Assembly: GCA_947625195.1 (NCBI GenBank)
Contig: CANQNK010000001.1
Coordinates: forward strand, 124,001-188,000
Direction: 5' to 3'
Source of the DNA: an uncultured Clostridia bacterium
GTDB taxonomy: Bacteria; Bacillota; Clostridia; Oscillospirales; Ruminococcaceae
Length of the DNA stretch: 64,000 bases
The translations under genes and the position numbers were made by a program. The notes under the pieces were generated by a model. That model was not told where the DNA came from. It saw only the letters and a list, made by a program, of their open reading frames with translations, and ran no database searches. Positions 16,299-24,557 of the stretch are shown here, in pieces; the first letter of the stretch is position 1, and every line of letters begins with the position of its first letter.

Positions 16299-18065
16299 AT
16301 GGATATGATAAATATTAAAATCAATGGAATGGATTATGAGGCTCCGAAGGGAACGACAGTTCTTGAAGCTGCAAGGCTTGCAAATGTTGAAATTCCTACT
16401 CTTTGTTTCTTGAAGGACATAAACGAGATCGGCGCCTGCCGTATATGCATAGTTGAGGTTTCGGAAAAAAGAGGGGAAGCAATGGGCCCGAAGAGGATGA
16501 TAGCTTCCTGCGTGTACCCGATTTCAGAGGGTATGCATATTTATACAAATACGCCAAAGGTAATTGAATCAAGAAAGAAAACTCTTGAGCTTATCCTTTC
16601 AAATCATGACAGAAAGTGTCTTTCCTGCGTAAGGAGCGGAAACTGCGAGCTTCAGAAGCTGTGTAAGGATATGGGTGTGGAGGTTGAAAGCAGGTACGAC
16701 GGAGAAAAAACTTCGTTTGAGCTTGACACTTCTGCTGCTCATATGGTAAGAGATAACAACAAATGTATCCTTTGCCGAAGATGCGTTGCAGTCTGCTCAA
16801 AGGTTCAGGGAATAGGCGTTATTGGCGCAAACGAGAGAGGCTTTAAGACAAACATAGCTTGCGCTTTTGAGGATGGCCTTGCAAATACCTCGTGCGTTTC
16901 ATGCGGACAGTGTATTGCGGTGTGCCCTGTAGGCGCTCTTTACGAAAAGGACAGTACAGCAGATATATTTGAGGCTATTGCAGACGATAGCAAGACGGTA
17001 GTAGTTCAGACTGCTCCGGCAGTTCGTGCCGCTTTAGGTGAGGCTTTCGGCTATCCGATAGGTACTGACGTTGAGGGCAAGATGGCGGCTGCATTAAGAC
17101 GTCTGGGCTTTGACAAGGTTTTTGATACCGACTTTGGAGCGGACCTTACGATAATGGAGGAGGCTCACGAGTTTTTGGACAGGGTTCAAAACGGCGGAAA
17201 GCTTCCGATGATTACCTCCTGCTCTCCCGGTTGGATAAAGTACTGTGAGCATTATTTCCCCGATATGACTGAGAATCTTTCAAGCTGCAAGTCGCCTATG
17301 CAGATGTTCGGCGCAACCGTTAAAACCTATTATGCGGAAAAGATAGGCGTAAAGCCGGAGGACATAGTAGTAGTTGCAGTTATGCCGTGTACAGCAAAGA
17401 AGTTCGAGATAGGCAGAGACGATCAAAATGCTGCCGGTGTTGCTGACGTTGACTACTCAATCACAACAAGAGAGCTTGCGAGGATGATAGAACGCTCGGG
17501 AATTAAGTTTAACGAGCTTCCTGACGAGAAGTTTGACGATCCGCTGGGTATTTCTACCGGTGCCGGCGTTATCTTCGGTGCAACAGGAGGAGTTATGGAG
17601 GCGGCGCTCAGAACTGCCGTTGAGACTCTTACAGGTGAGGAGCTTAAGAGCATCGAGTTCTCTGAGGTTCGCGGAACCGAAGGAATCAAAGAGGCTTCTT
17701 ACGATGTTGCCGGAATGACGGTCAAGGTTGCGGTAGTATCCGGGCTTGCCAATGCAAGAGAGGTCCTTAAAAAGGTTGAGTCTGGAGAGGCTGATTATCA
17801 GTTTATCGAAATAATGGGCTGCCCTGGCGGATGCGTAAACGGCGGAGGACAGCCGCAGCAGCCGGGTTGGGTTAGAAATACGGTTGATATAAAGGCATTA
17901 AGAGCAAAGGTTCTTTACGACATCGACTCTGATATGCCGATAAGAAAGTCGCACGAAAACCCTGCTATCAAGAAAGTTTATGAGGAGTATTTCGGAGAGC
18001 CGGGAAGTGAAAAGGCTCATCACATTCTACACACTTCATACGTAAAGAGAGGACTTTACAAATAA
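16299..18065 (+). CDS. hydA: [FeFe] hydrogenase catalytic subunit, bifurcating type
   Basis: 588 residues. An N-terminal plant-type [2Fe-2S] domain (CFLKDINEIGACRIC) is followed by a His-cysteine 4Fe-4S site (NHDRKCLSCVRSGNC) and two 4Fe-4S motifs (CILCRRCVAVC, CVSCGQCIAVC). The H-cluster domain carries L1 TSCSPGW (Cys308), L2 MPCTAKK (Cys364) and L3 GCPGGC (Cys508, Cys512), so all four cluster ligands are present. Position 309 is Ser, where clostridial CpI-type enzymes have the proton-relay Cys in TSCCPGW. AAGGAGGG precedes the start. It is the last gene of the structural operon; the maturases hydG and hydF are 40 kb away and hydE is not in the window. Confidence 0.96.
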   Translation: MDMINIKINGMDYEAPKGTTVLEAARLANVEIPTLCFLKDINEIGACRICIVEVSEKRGEAMGPKRMIASCVYPISEGMHIYTNTPKVIESRKKTLELILSNHDRKCLSCVRSGNCELQKLCKDMGVEVESRYDGEKTSFELDTSAAHMVRDNNKCILCRRCVAVCSKVQGIGVIGANERGFKTNIACAFEDGLANTSCVSCGQCIAVCPVGALYEKDSTADIFEAIADDSKTVVVQTAPAVRAALGEAFGYPIGTDVEGKMAAALRRLGFDKVFDTDFGADLTIMEEAHEFLDRVQNGGKLPMITSCSPGWIKYCEHYFPDMTENLSSCKSPMQMFGATVKTYYAEKIGVKPEDIVVVAVMPCTAKKFEIGRDDQNAAGVADVDYSITTRELARMIERSGIKFNELPDEKFDDPLGISTGAGVIFGATGGVMEAALRTAVETLTGEELKSIEFSEVRGTEGIKEASYDVAGMTVKVAVVSGLANAREVLKKVESGEADYQFIEIMGCPGGCVNGGGQPQQPGWVRNTVDIKALRAKVLYDIDSDMPIRKSHENPAIKKVYEEYFGEPGSEKAHHILHTSYVKRGLYK

Positions 18066-18075
18066 TAAGATCTGA

Positions 18076-18105
18076 GGGGACGAACAAAATTCGTCCCCTT
18101 TTTTC
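18076..18105 (+). terminator. Hydrogenase operon terminator
   Basis: GGGGACGAA and TTCGTCCCC form a perfect 9-bp stem with a 5-base loop, followed by TTTTTT. It starts 10 bases after the hydA stop codon. Confidence 0.93.
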
Positions 18106-18167
18106 TGCTTTTAACATAGTATGTATTATCTTTTTTCAAAGAAATCTGACTAGAGGTGATATTATCT

Positions 18168-18629
18168 ATGCAAAGCACCACAAAAACTGCCTATGCAAAG
18201 CTATCTGGAGCAAAGGGATTTGAAGCAATACACGGGGAAGTGTTTTTCAGGCAAACTCCCCACGGGGTTTTGATAACCGCAGCGGTACACGGGCTTCCTG
18301 CGCAGCAAAAAAATGACAAATTCGGTGTGTTCGGCTTTCACATTCACGAGGGTACGGAATGTGACAAATCAGGAGATTTCTCGAAGACCTTGGGGCATTT
18401 TAACCCGTCAAATACCGCACACCCCTATCACGCCGGAGATCTTCCGCCGCTTTTTTCAAACAGCGGTAACGCCTATATGCAGGTTCTGACCGACCGCTTC
18501 AGGCTTGACGAAGTAATAGGCAGAACCGTTGTGATACATTCTGCGCCCGATGACTTTAAAACTCAACCGAGCGGAAACTCAGGAAATAAGATAGCCTGCG
18601 GTGTAATCAAAGCAATTAAGGATAAATAA
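18168..18629 (+). CDS. Cu/Zn superoxide dismutase family protein, cytoplasmic
   Basis: 153 residues. The Cu/Zn-SOD ligand pattern is present: FHIHEGTEC supplies two Cu histidines and the disulfide Cys, LGHFNP the bridging His, PYHAGDLPPL Zn ligands, and VVIHSAPDDF the last Cu His. The C-terminal GNSGNKIACGVI contains the second disulfide Cys, but the usual active-site Arg (GNAGSRLACG) is replaced by Lys. No signal peptide is seen, although most bacterial Cu/Zn-SODs are exported. ATG 18168 has AGAGGTG upstream. The gene stands alone between the hydrogenase operon and the T-box. Family membership is clear; dismutase activity is not assured. Confidence 0.85.
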   Translation: MQSTTKTAYAKLSGAKGFEAIHGEVFFRQTPHGVLITAAVHGLPAQQKNDKFGVFGFHIHEGTECDKSGDFSKTLGHFNPSNTAHPYHAGDLPPLFSNSGNAYMQVLTDRFRLDEVIGRTVVIHSAPDDFKTQPSGNSGNKIACGVIKAIKDK

Positions 18630-18639
18630 AAATTATTAC

Positions 18640-18667
18640 TTGACAAACAGAAAAAAAGTGCTATAAT
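18640..18667 (+). promoter_or_regulatory. Promoter of the T-box/ilvA operon
   Basis: TTGACA (18640-18645), a 16-base spacer and TATAAT (18662-18667) stand directly in front of the T-box leader. Confidence 0.85.
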
Positions 18668-18673
18668 TTTTGA

Positions 18674-18976
18674 GTAAGGGGTAAATTCCTCTGGTATAAA
18701 GTGAAATGCAGTGATGGGTGCATTTTATGCGTTTACAGGGTTTGCGGTACTTAAGAGAGGCGGCGTCTGGTGAAAGCCGCTGTACGGAGCTTGTATTCAT
18801 CCGCCCATAGCAGACGCCCTAAAGACCCTGAGGTCGATTAAGGCGGTACGGAGTCCTCCGTTATCGGGAAGCGCATTGGTTGATGCGAATAAGCGGCCGT
18901 TTTTCGGCAATAAGAGTGGTACCGCGGAGTATTCAAGCTTCGTCTCTTTTATTTAAGAGACGGGGCTTTTTATTAT
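18674..18976 (+). promoter_or_regulatory. T-box leader upstream of ilvA
   Basis: A leader of about 300 nt between the promoter and ilvA. It contains the hallmark T-box antiterminator sequence AGAGTGGTACCGCGG (about 18914-18928), in which TGGT base-pairs with the NCCA end of uncharged tRNA. A terminator follows: CGTCTCTTTTATTTAAGAGACG (18941-18962), then GGGCTTTTTATT. The upstream half is the long stem I region. The specifier codon could not be assigned by eye; isoleucine (ATC/ATT) would fit ilvA. Uncharged tRNA would favour antitermination and expression of ilvA-ridA. Confidence 0.92.
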
Positions 18977-19011
18977 GCCTTTCGCAAATCTACATAAAAA
19001 GGAGAGTCAAT

Positions 19012-20205
19012 ATGCTTACACTAGACAAAGTTTATCACGCTTCACTGGTATTGAAGGAGGTTATAAGAGACACAGATATAATTTATGCTCCTAAGCTTAG
19101 CAAAAGCTGTGAGGTTTATCTGAAAACGGAAAATCTTCAGATAACAGGTTCTTTTAAGGTCAGGGGAGCGTATTACAAAATTTCTCAGCTTACCGATGAG
19201 GAAAAGTCCAGGGGAGTTATAGCCTGCTCTGCTGGAAACCACGCGCAGGGAGTTGCGCTTGCCGCTACAAAGGCAGGTATAAGGTCGATTATCTGTCTGC
19301 CGGATTCGGCTCCCATTTCAAAGGTAGAAGCTACGAAGTCCTACGGCGCGGATGTGTGCCTGGTTCAGGGCTGCTATGACGACGCCTATCAGCGTGCGCT
19401 TGAGCTTCAGAAAGAAAAGGGCTTTACGTTTATTCATCCGTTTAATGATGAAAACGTTATAGCGGGACAGGGAACTATCGGGCTTGAGCTTTTAAATCAG
19501 CTTCCCGATCTTGACGCTGTTATCGTGCCGGTCGGCGGCGGCGGACTTATCTCAGGTGTGGCGTTTACAATAAAGCAGTTAAGACCTAAGGTAAAGGTTT
19601 ACGGAGTTCAGGCAAAGGGCGCGGCAAGTATGTTTAATTCGGTCAAGAACAAAAAAATACAATGCTTAGACAGCGTGTCCACCATTGCAGACGGAATTGC
19701 CGTAAAGGAGCCGGGTGACAAGACCTTTGATCTGGTAAATAAATATGTGGATGAGATTGTTACTGTCAGCGACGATGAGATCTCGTCGGCGATCCTAACG
19801 CTTATGGAGCAGCAAAAGCTTGTTGCAGAGGGCGCAGGAGCGGTTCCGATTGCCGCCGTAATGTTTGATAAGCTGCCCATTAAGGGCAAAAAAGTTGCGT
19901 GTCTGCTTTCGGGGGGAAATATTGATGTAACCATACTGTCAAGGGTGATAAAGCGCGGACTTATTATGACGGGAAGAACCGTTCAGCTTATGATAGAACT
20001 TATCGACAAGCCCGGACAGCTTAAGGGTGTTGCGGACATAATCGCAAGGATAGGCGGAAACGTAATATCCATCCACCACGAGAGGGCAAACGAGGGACAG
20101 GACGTAAACGGCTGCTTTTTGCGTATGGTGCTTGAGACAAAGGATCAAGCTCATATAAATGAGATAGTCACGGCGCTCACAGACGCCGGCTATCATCTTT
20201 GCTGA
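19012..20205 (+). CDS. ilvA: Threonine ammonia-lyase (threonine dehydratase)
   Basis: 397 residues. A PLP-dependent fold-type II enzyme converting threonine to 2-oxobutanoate and ammonia, first step towards isoleucine. The PLP lysine is Lys49 in TGSFKVRGAYYK, the phosphate-binding loop is PVGGGGLISG, and SAGNHAQGVA is the substrate-binding region. A C-terminal ACT-like regulatory domain (about 325-397, TVQLMIELIDKPGQLKG) is present; the length fits the one-ACT catabolic/biosynthetic type. ATG 19012 follows AAGGAGAG by 7 bases; an earlier in-frame start falls inside the T-box terminator. It is controlled by the T-box leader and paired with ridA, which deals with its reactive enamine product. 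Confidence 0.95.
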   Translation: MLTLDKVYHASLVLKEVIRDTDIIYAPKLSKSCEVYLKTENLQITGSFKVRGAYYKISQLTDEEKSRGVIACSAGNHAQGVALAATKAGIRSIICLPDSAPISKVEATKSYGADVCLVQGCYDDAYQRALELQKEKGFTFIHPFNDENVIAGQGTIGLELLNQLPDLDAVIVPVGGGGLISGVAFTIKQLRPKVKVYGVQAKGAASMFNSVKNKKIQCLDSVSTIADGIAVKEPGDKTFDLVNKYVDEIVTVSDDEISSAILTLMEQQKLVAEGAGAVPIAAVMFDKLPIKGKKVACLLSGGNIDVTILSRVIKRGLIMTGRTVQLMIELIDKPGQLKGVADIIARIGGNVISIHHERANEGQDVNGCFLRMVLETKDQAHINEIVTALTDAGYHLC

Positions 20206-20220
20206 GAAAGGAAGAAAGAT

Positions 20221-20592
20221 ATGGAAAAGATTTACACAGACAAAGCACCTGAGGCGCTGGGACCGTATTCACAGGCGATAAAAGCGGGGGATTTTGTTTT
20301 CACATCCGGACAGATAGCCATAAATCCGGCTACCAATACAGTTGAGGGCAAGACCATTGAGGAGCAGACAGTACAGGTTATGAAGAATCTGACGGAGGTT
20401 TTGTCTGCGGCGGGAACCACTCCGCAAAAGGCGGTGAAGACGGTATGCTTTTTAAAGAATATGTCGGATTTTGCGGCGTTTAACGAGATATACGCCAAGA
20501 CCTTTACGCAAAAGCCGGCAAGAAGCTGCGTTGCCGTAAAGGAGCTGCCAAAGGATGTTTTGGTTGAGGTAGAGGTTATCGCTTTAGCGTAA
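20221..20592 (+). CDS. ridA: RidA family enamine/imine deaminase
   Basis: 123 residues of the YjgF/YER057c/UK114 family. Diagnostic segments are KAPEALGPYSQAIKAG, VFTSGQI, the catalytic-site Arg in KPARSCVAVKELPKDVLVEVE, and the closing EVIALA. It hydrolyses the 2-aminocrotonate/2-aminoacrylate intermediates released by PLP dehydratases such as IlvA, preventing damage to other PLP enzymes. It starts 15 bases after ilvA with AAAGGAAG upstream, so it is co-transcribed under the T-box. Confidence 0.95.
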   Translation: MEKIYTDKAPEALGPYSQAIKAGDFVFTSGQIAINPATNTVEGKTIEEQTVQVMKNLTEVLSAAGTTPQKAVKTVCFLKNMSDFAAFNEIYAKTFTQKPARSCVAVKELPKDVLVEVEVIALA

Positions 20593-20609
20593 TCAAAGCA
20601 AAAAACAGA

Positions 20610-20642
20610 GGAGCTGTTGATAATTTCAGCAGCTCCTGTTTT
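20610..20642. terminator. Bidirectional terminator between ridA and the ECF operon
   Basis: GGAGCTG and CAGCTCC pair around a 13-base loop, with T-rich flanks on both strands. It lies between two converging operons. Confidence 0.8.
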
Positions 20643-20644
20643 GT

Positions 20645-21238
20645 TTACAGATATTTTTTTCTTACCCGCTTAAGCATGTGCCGAAACGGCAGGTACAGTA
20701 TCAAAATAAACACGGCGTTAAATATCATATGGGATATGTTAAACAAAAGTCCGGCTGCAAAAATCGTCAGGGCGTACGGAACTGTCATAGTGTCAAAAAG
20801 GCTCGTGATCGTGTATAGGTCTGTAATGACAGAGAAAATTGCACCGGCTATTACGGAATACACAGTCATCACCGCAAGCGAGGAGCCTGTTTTTGTTTTG
20901 GCGATAAGCCCGGCGAGAGCGCCGACCACTCCCCACGCCAGCATCTGAAAAGGAGTCCACGGGCCGTGACCGAGAGCAACATTTGAAACTGCTGCACAAA
21001 GAACGCCCGTCATAAATCCGTCTGCGGGACCCAGGCAAGCTCCCGCAATGATAACGATCGCCGTTACGGGCTGAATCTGAGGTATAAAGGCGAATATTAT
21101 GCGTCCCACAGAGCCTATTACCACGAGAGAAACTATCGGCATAAGCCGAGCAGCAGAGGGCTTTTTCAGCTCAAAACAGGTTAAAAATGCGGCTATTATT
21201 ATAATTACGCTCATTACAGCCGCAAGATAACCGCTCAT
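20645..21238 (-). CDS. ECF transporter S component, predicted cobalamin-specific
   Basis: 197 residues and about six hydrophobic segments. GACLGPADGFMTGVLCAAVSN and GPWTPFQMLAWGVVGALAGL are typical of ECF substrate-binding (S) subunits. ATG 21238 overlaps the ATPase gene's stop by 4 bases (ATGA) and has GGGAGG upstream, so the subunits are translationally coupled. Specificity is inferred from position: it is the last gene of an operon headed by a cobalamin riboswitch and containing cobalamin-binding-type surface proteins, which makes a CbrT-like role the best guess. The residues alone do not prove it. Confidence 0.85.
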   Translation of the reverse strand: MSGYLAAVMSVIIIIAAFLTCFELKKPSAARLMPIVSLVVIGSVGRIIFAFIPQIQPVTAIVIIAGACLGPADGFMTGVLCAAVSNVALGHGPWTPFQMLAWGVVGALAGLIAKTKTGSSLAVMTVYSVIAGAIFSVITDLYTITSLFDTMTVPYALTIFAAGLLFNISHMIFNAVFILILYLPFRHMLKRVRKKYL

Positions 21239-22791
21239 TTTAAACCTCCCAGTTGGCTGCATAAGGCAAGGCCTTCACATATGCCTCTTGAAGCACGTGC
21301 AAGCGAAGTTGTAAAAAAGCGGTTATTAAAAACAAATTCACAAGCTGCTTCCCGGCTGATAATCTCGCCGCAAAAAAGCATTGAAATGTCATCGCAGATT
21401 TCTGTAATAAGCTCGATATCGTGAGATGATACAACCACCGCGGCGCTCTGCTTTACTTCGTTTATAAGATTTATAAAGTCCGCTTTTGCATAAGGGTCAA
21501 ATCCCTTTGCGGGCTCGTCGAGAAATATTACTTTCTTGCCGCAGACAAGCGCTTTAAAAAGTGCCGCAAGCTGAAGTTCTCCGCCGCTTAGGTCATACGG
21601 GTGCTTATAAAAAAGCCTGTCGATATTTTTAAAAATCGGATACCGATGAAAGGTCTTGTCTATTTCCTCAATGTCTATTCCCGACATTTCACACATAAAT
21701 TTTATGTCATTTAAAACGCTGTCCTTTATAAAGGCAAGACGCGCGTCCTGAGGAAGATAAACGGCGTTTTCAAACGATTTTACTTTGCCTGCATAAGGCT
21801 TTTTAAGCCCTGCCAGAACCTTCATGAGCGTAGTTTTTCCGCTTCCGTTTGCACCTACAATCCCCATAACTCTGCCCTTTTTTACTTCAAGCGAAACGCT
21901 CTTTAAAACGTCGTCAGCTTTTTTATCGTAACGAAAATACACGTTTTTTGCGGATATTACAGTATCGCCGCCGCTGGCTTTAAAAGGCTTTATCGGCGAG
22001 TACCGCACGCCGTTATTTTGTATGTACTCTCTTGCCTGCTTAACGGTTTTTATCAATTTATCTCTGCACAGCGGAATAAGCGGGCCTGCGGCAAGACAGA
22101 GAGGCTTTTTTTCTTTTAAAAGCTTTAAGAACACCTCGTCAGTGTGACCGAGATCCGATACCCTGCCGTCTTCAAGCACCAGTACCTTGTCTATTAGAGG
22201 AAGAATGTTTTCAAGCGAATGAGAGGATATGATTATGCTTGTGCCAAGCTCGTCTTTTAGCTTTTTAAGAGCGCTTGTAAGCTTGTCACAGCTTATCGGG
22301 TCAAGCTGCGCGTAGGGCTCGTCCAGAATTATGACCTCGGGAGACAATACGCTTACTGCTGCAAGGTTTACTAGCTGGACCCCGCCGCCGGAGAGCTCGC
22401 TCATTTTTCTTGTTACAATGTCGGATATGCCGAAAAATTCACAAGTCTCGGCTGCGCGGCGGCGAATATATTCGGGGCGCATTCCCAGATTCTGAGGGGC
22501 GAAGCATATCTCGTCGTAAACTGTTTCGCACACCGACTGGTCAAACGGGTTTTGAAAAATAAATCCTGTTTTTGATATGTCGTCTGACGAAAAAAGCACC
22601 TTGCCGAAAAGCTCTCCTTTCGGGCTTACGCTTTTTTTCAAAAGCCTTAAAAGGGTGCTCTTGCCGCTGCCGGATCTGCCTATTACTGCTAGCGTTTCGC
22701 CCTTGTTTATTTCAAAGGAAACATCTCGCAAAGCATAGTCCTTTTCTCCCTCGTACTTAAAGCTTAGATTTTCGATTTTAAATAGTGCCAT
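21235..22791 (-). CDS. ecfA: Fused ECF transporter ATPase (EcfA1-EcfA2)
   Basis: 518 residues containing two complete ABC ATPase domains in tandem. Domain 1 (about 1-230): Walker A GRSGSGKST, signature LSGGGVQLVNLA, Walker B VIILDEPYAQLD. Domain 2 (about 285-510): GANGSGKTT, LSGGELQLAAL, VIFLDEPAKGFD. Most ECF systems encode the two ATPases separately; here both sit in one polypeptide, so the motor is an intramolecular heterodimer. ATG 22791 is chosen for its GAGGAATT SD; it overlaps the EcfT stop by 28 bases. It powers uptake by the S component encoded next. Confidence 0.93.
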   Translation of the reverse strand: MALFKIENLSFKYEGEKDYALRDVSFEINKGETLAVIGRSGSGKSTLLRLLKKSVSPKGELFGKVLFSSDDISKTGFIFQNPFDQSVCETVYDEICFAPQNLGMRPEYIRRRAAETCEFFGISDIVTRKMSELSGGGVQLVNLAAVSVLSPEVIILDEPYAQLDPISCDKLTSALKKLKDELGTSIIISSHSLENILPLIDKVLVLEDGRVSDLGHTDEVFLKLLKEKKPLCLAAGPLIPLCRDKLIKTVKQAREYIQNNGVRYSPIKPFKASGGDTVISAKNVYFRYDKKADDVLKSVSLEVKKGRVMGIVGANGSGKTTLMKVLAGLKKPYAGKVKSFENAVYLPQDARLAFIKDSVLNDIKFMCEMSGIDIEEIDKTFHRYPIFKNIDRLFYKHPYDLSGGELQLAALFKALVCGKKVIFLDEPAKGFDPYAKADFINLINEVKQSAAVVVSSHDIELITEICDDISMLFCGEIISREAACEFVFNNRFFTTSLARASRGICEGLALCSQLGGLK

Positions 22792-23573
22792 TTTAATTCC
22801 TCTTTTAACTGAAACAGCGCAGGCAGCAACAGCAGAATACAAAGAGAGATAACGCTTGCAGTTTTGCCTGTTAATAAGTATGTAAAAAGCATAGCCCCCG
22901 CCGTGCAGAATACTATGCCGTCGTCCCTTTTAAGCTTCATTTTATAAACGCTGGTTTTACCTTTGCACTCAAAGCCTCTTCCCCTCATTGAAATTCCCTT
23001 AATGACCGAGCCCTCAAGGGCGTTTTGAGATACCGCCAAAAGCTCAGCACTTAATAGTTTTATGCTTTTCATAACCCCCTTTTGCTCTTTGATAAAGCTT
23101 TTGCGGCACGACGAAACCTCTTCTGAGCGCCTTTTTAAGTCGTGCGTGCTTTTGTATATCATCGAAAGCATAAGAGCTGTTGTCGGCAAGATTCTTGACA
23201 AAAGGTGAAAAACTCTGTTTGAGTTTAAAAGCTTAGAAGCTATCTGAAACCAGAGTATAAGTGTAAGCGCCGTTATGCCCGAACGAACTCCAAGCATCAA
23301 AGCCTCAAGCGTGTAAGGATCATCGTTTACATAAAACAAAGGAGTGCTGCCCGTGTGATTAAACAGCGGATTTAAAAGGATAAGCAGCGCCACTGTCGGC
23401 AAACAAAAGAGTGCCGTTTTAAAGCACTCTAAAAAAACACTGTAAAAAATACATATCACAAAGCAGGGGATAAGATACATAAAGTTCTGAGCACTAATGC
23501 AAATAAGCACAAATGAAATTATAAAGTAGCATACCGCTGCCAGTTCGTTTAAACTTCTAAAATGTAATGTCAC
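22764..23573 (-). CDS. ecfT: ECF transporter transmembrane subunit EcfT
   Basis: 269 residues starting at GTG 23573 with a perfect GGAGG 5 bases upstream. Hydrophobic segments occur near 12-60, 95-130 and at the C-terminus. The cytoplasmic coupling region includes RILPTTALMLSMIYKS and the family-type motif GSVIKGISMRGRGFE, whose Ala/Ser-Arg-Gly-type pieces insert into the two ATPases. It follows the DUF4430 lipoprotein gene after 14 bases and overlaps the ATPase gene. With the ATPase and S component the transporter is complete. Confidence 0.9.
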   Translation of the reverse strand: MTLHFRSLNELAAVCYFIISFVLICISAQNFMYLIPCFVICIFYSVFLECFKTALFCLPTVALLILLNPLFNHTGSTPLFYVNDDPYTLEALMLGVRSGITALTLILWFQIASKLLNSNRVFHLLSRILPTTALMLSMIYKSTHDLKRRSEEVSSCRKSFIKEQKGVMKSIKLLSAELLAVSQNALEGSVIKGISMRGRGFECKGKTSVYKMKLKRDDGIVFCTAGAMLFTYLLTGKTASVISLCILLLLPALFQLKEELKWHYLKSKI

Positions 23574-23587
23574 TTCAGCCTCCGAGC

Positions 23588-24529
23588 TTATACGTGCGTA
23601 ACGTATATCCACTCCACGACGTCGCCTGCTTTTAGCACATACTTGTCACAGGAAACACCGGGAGATTGGCCGTTAACTTTATATGTCCAGCCGCTTTGTG
23701 CTCCGCAGTCCCTTTCGGAAAGCCCTGCTATTGAATAAACGTAACTTCCGTAGCCGGAGCTTTTATATTCAAATACTGCCTTTGAGTTTTTATATGTTTC
23801 TCTTTCGGTTTTCATCGCGAGTTCAAGAGCGTCAAACACAGTAGAGCCCTCGGTCAAGGTTATCTTACTGTAAGCCGGAATAAGTACTCCGTCTTGGGGA
23901 AGCGAATTTTTTACGCTTTCCTTAAGGCTTGGGTTGGTCAGTATTGAAGATACGTTGATCTGCTTTTGCGAAACGCTTATTCTCGCCTTAGCAGCGCTTT
24001 TTGAACTGCCGGGCTTTGTGCCGTTTCCCGAAACTAATACCTGTGTTTTAGGAGCGGAAGACGCAGCTTTTGACATGGACGTGCCGGGCTTTTTTTCAGA
24101 ACCTGCCGATTTGGATATGTACCTTTGCGTATATATCTTTTCATATTCTGTAACGTAATAGCTGTAAACGGAATGGCTGCCGTTTGCGGGAGCGGTCGTT
24201 ACAAGCGGTTTTTGATTGCCGTTTGAGTTCACACTGCCATCTGATTTTGCGTTAGCACCGTCTTTTGATTTTTCGTTTTCAGCCGAAGCACTACTGTTGC
24301 CTGCGGAATCGGTGGAATTACGAGACTTTTTCTCTGCTTTACCGGTACTTTCTGCGCCGTTATCGTCGGTCGCCTCATCAGTTTCTCTTTGTGCTTTTTC
24401 GCCGTTTTTTTCGTCTGCCGCCACAGAGCTTGATACCTTGCTGTCGTGCTCACTGACAGATTCCACATCGCAGGCACAAAGTGAAACAGCTATTACAAAA
24501 GTTATTAAAATTGCCAGAAATCTTTTCAT
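23588..24529 (-). CDS. Lipoprotein with C-terminal DUF4430 (transcobalamin beta-domain-like)
   Basis: 313 residues. The signal peptide ends in the lipobox SLCAC (Cys20). A Ser/Lys/Asn/Asp-rich linker of about 180 residues follows, probably spanning the cell wall. Residues about 225-313 match the DUF4430 pattern: TLTEGSTVFDALELA, SGWTYKVNGQSPGVSCDKYVL and KAGDVVEWIYV. DUF4430 is the fold of the beta domain that closes over cobalamin in intrinsic factor and transcobalamin. In this operon, under a cobalamin riboswitch and directly before ecfT, it is a good candidate for a membrane-tethered B12-capturing lid that hands the vitamin to the ECF transporter. The binding role is inferred. Confidence 0.85.
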   Translation of the reverse strand: MKRFLAILITFVIAVSLCACDVESVSEHDSKVSSSVAADEKNGEKAQRETDEATDDNGAESTGKAEKKSRNSTDSAGNSSASAENEKSKDGANAKSDGSVNSNGNQKPLVTTAPANGSHSVYSYYVTEYEKIYTQRYISKSAGSEKKPGTSMSKAASSAPKTQVLVSGNGTKPGSSKSAAKARISVSQKQINVSSILTNPSLKESVKNSLPQDGVLIPAYSKITLTEGSTVFDALELAMKTERETYKNSKAVFEYKSSGYGSYVYSIAGLSERDCGAQSGWTYKVNGQSPGVSCDKYVLKAGDVVEWIYVTHV

Positions 24530-24557
24530 TGCTTCTGCTCCTTGAATTGTTGAGCGT

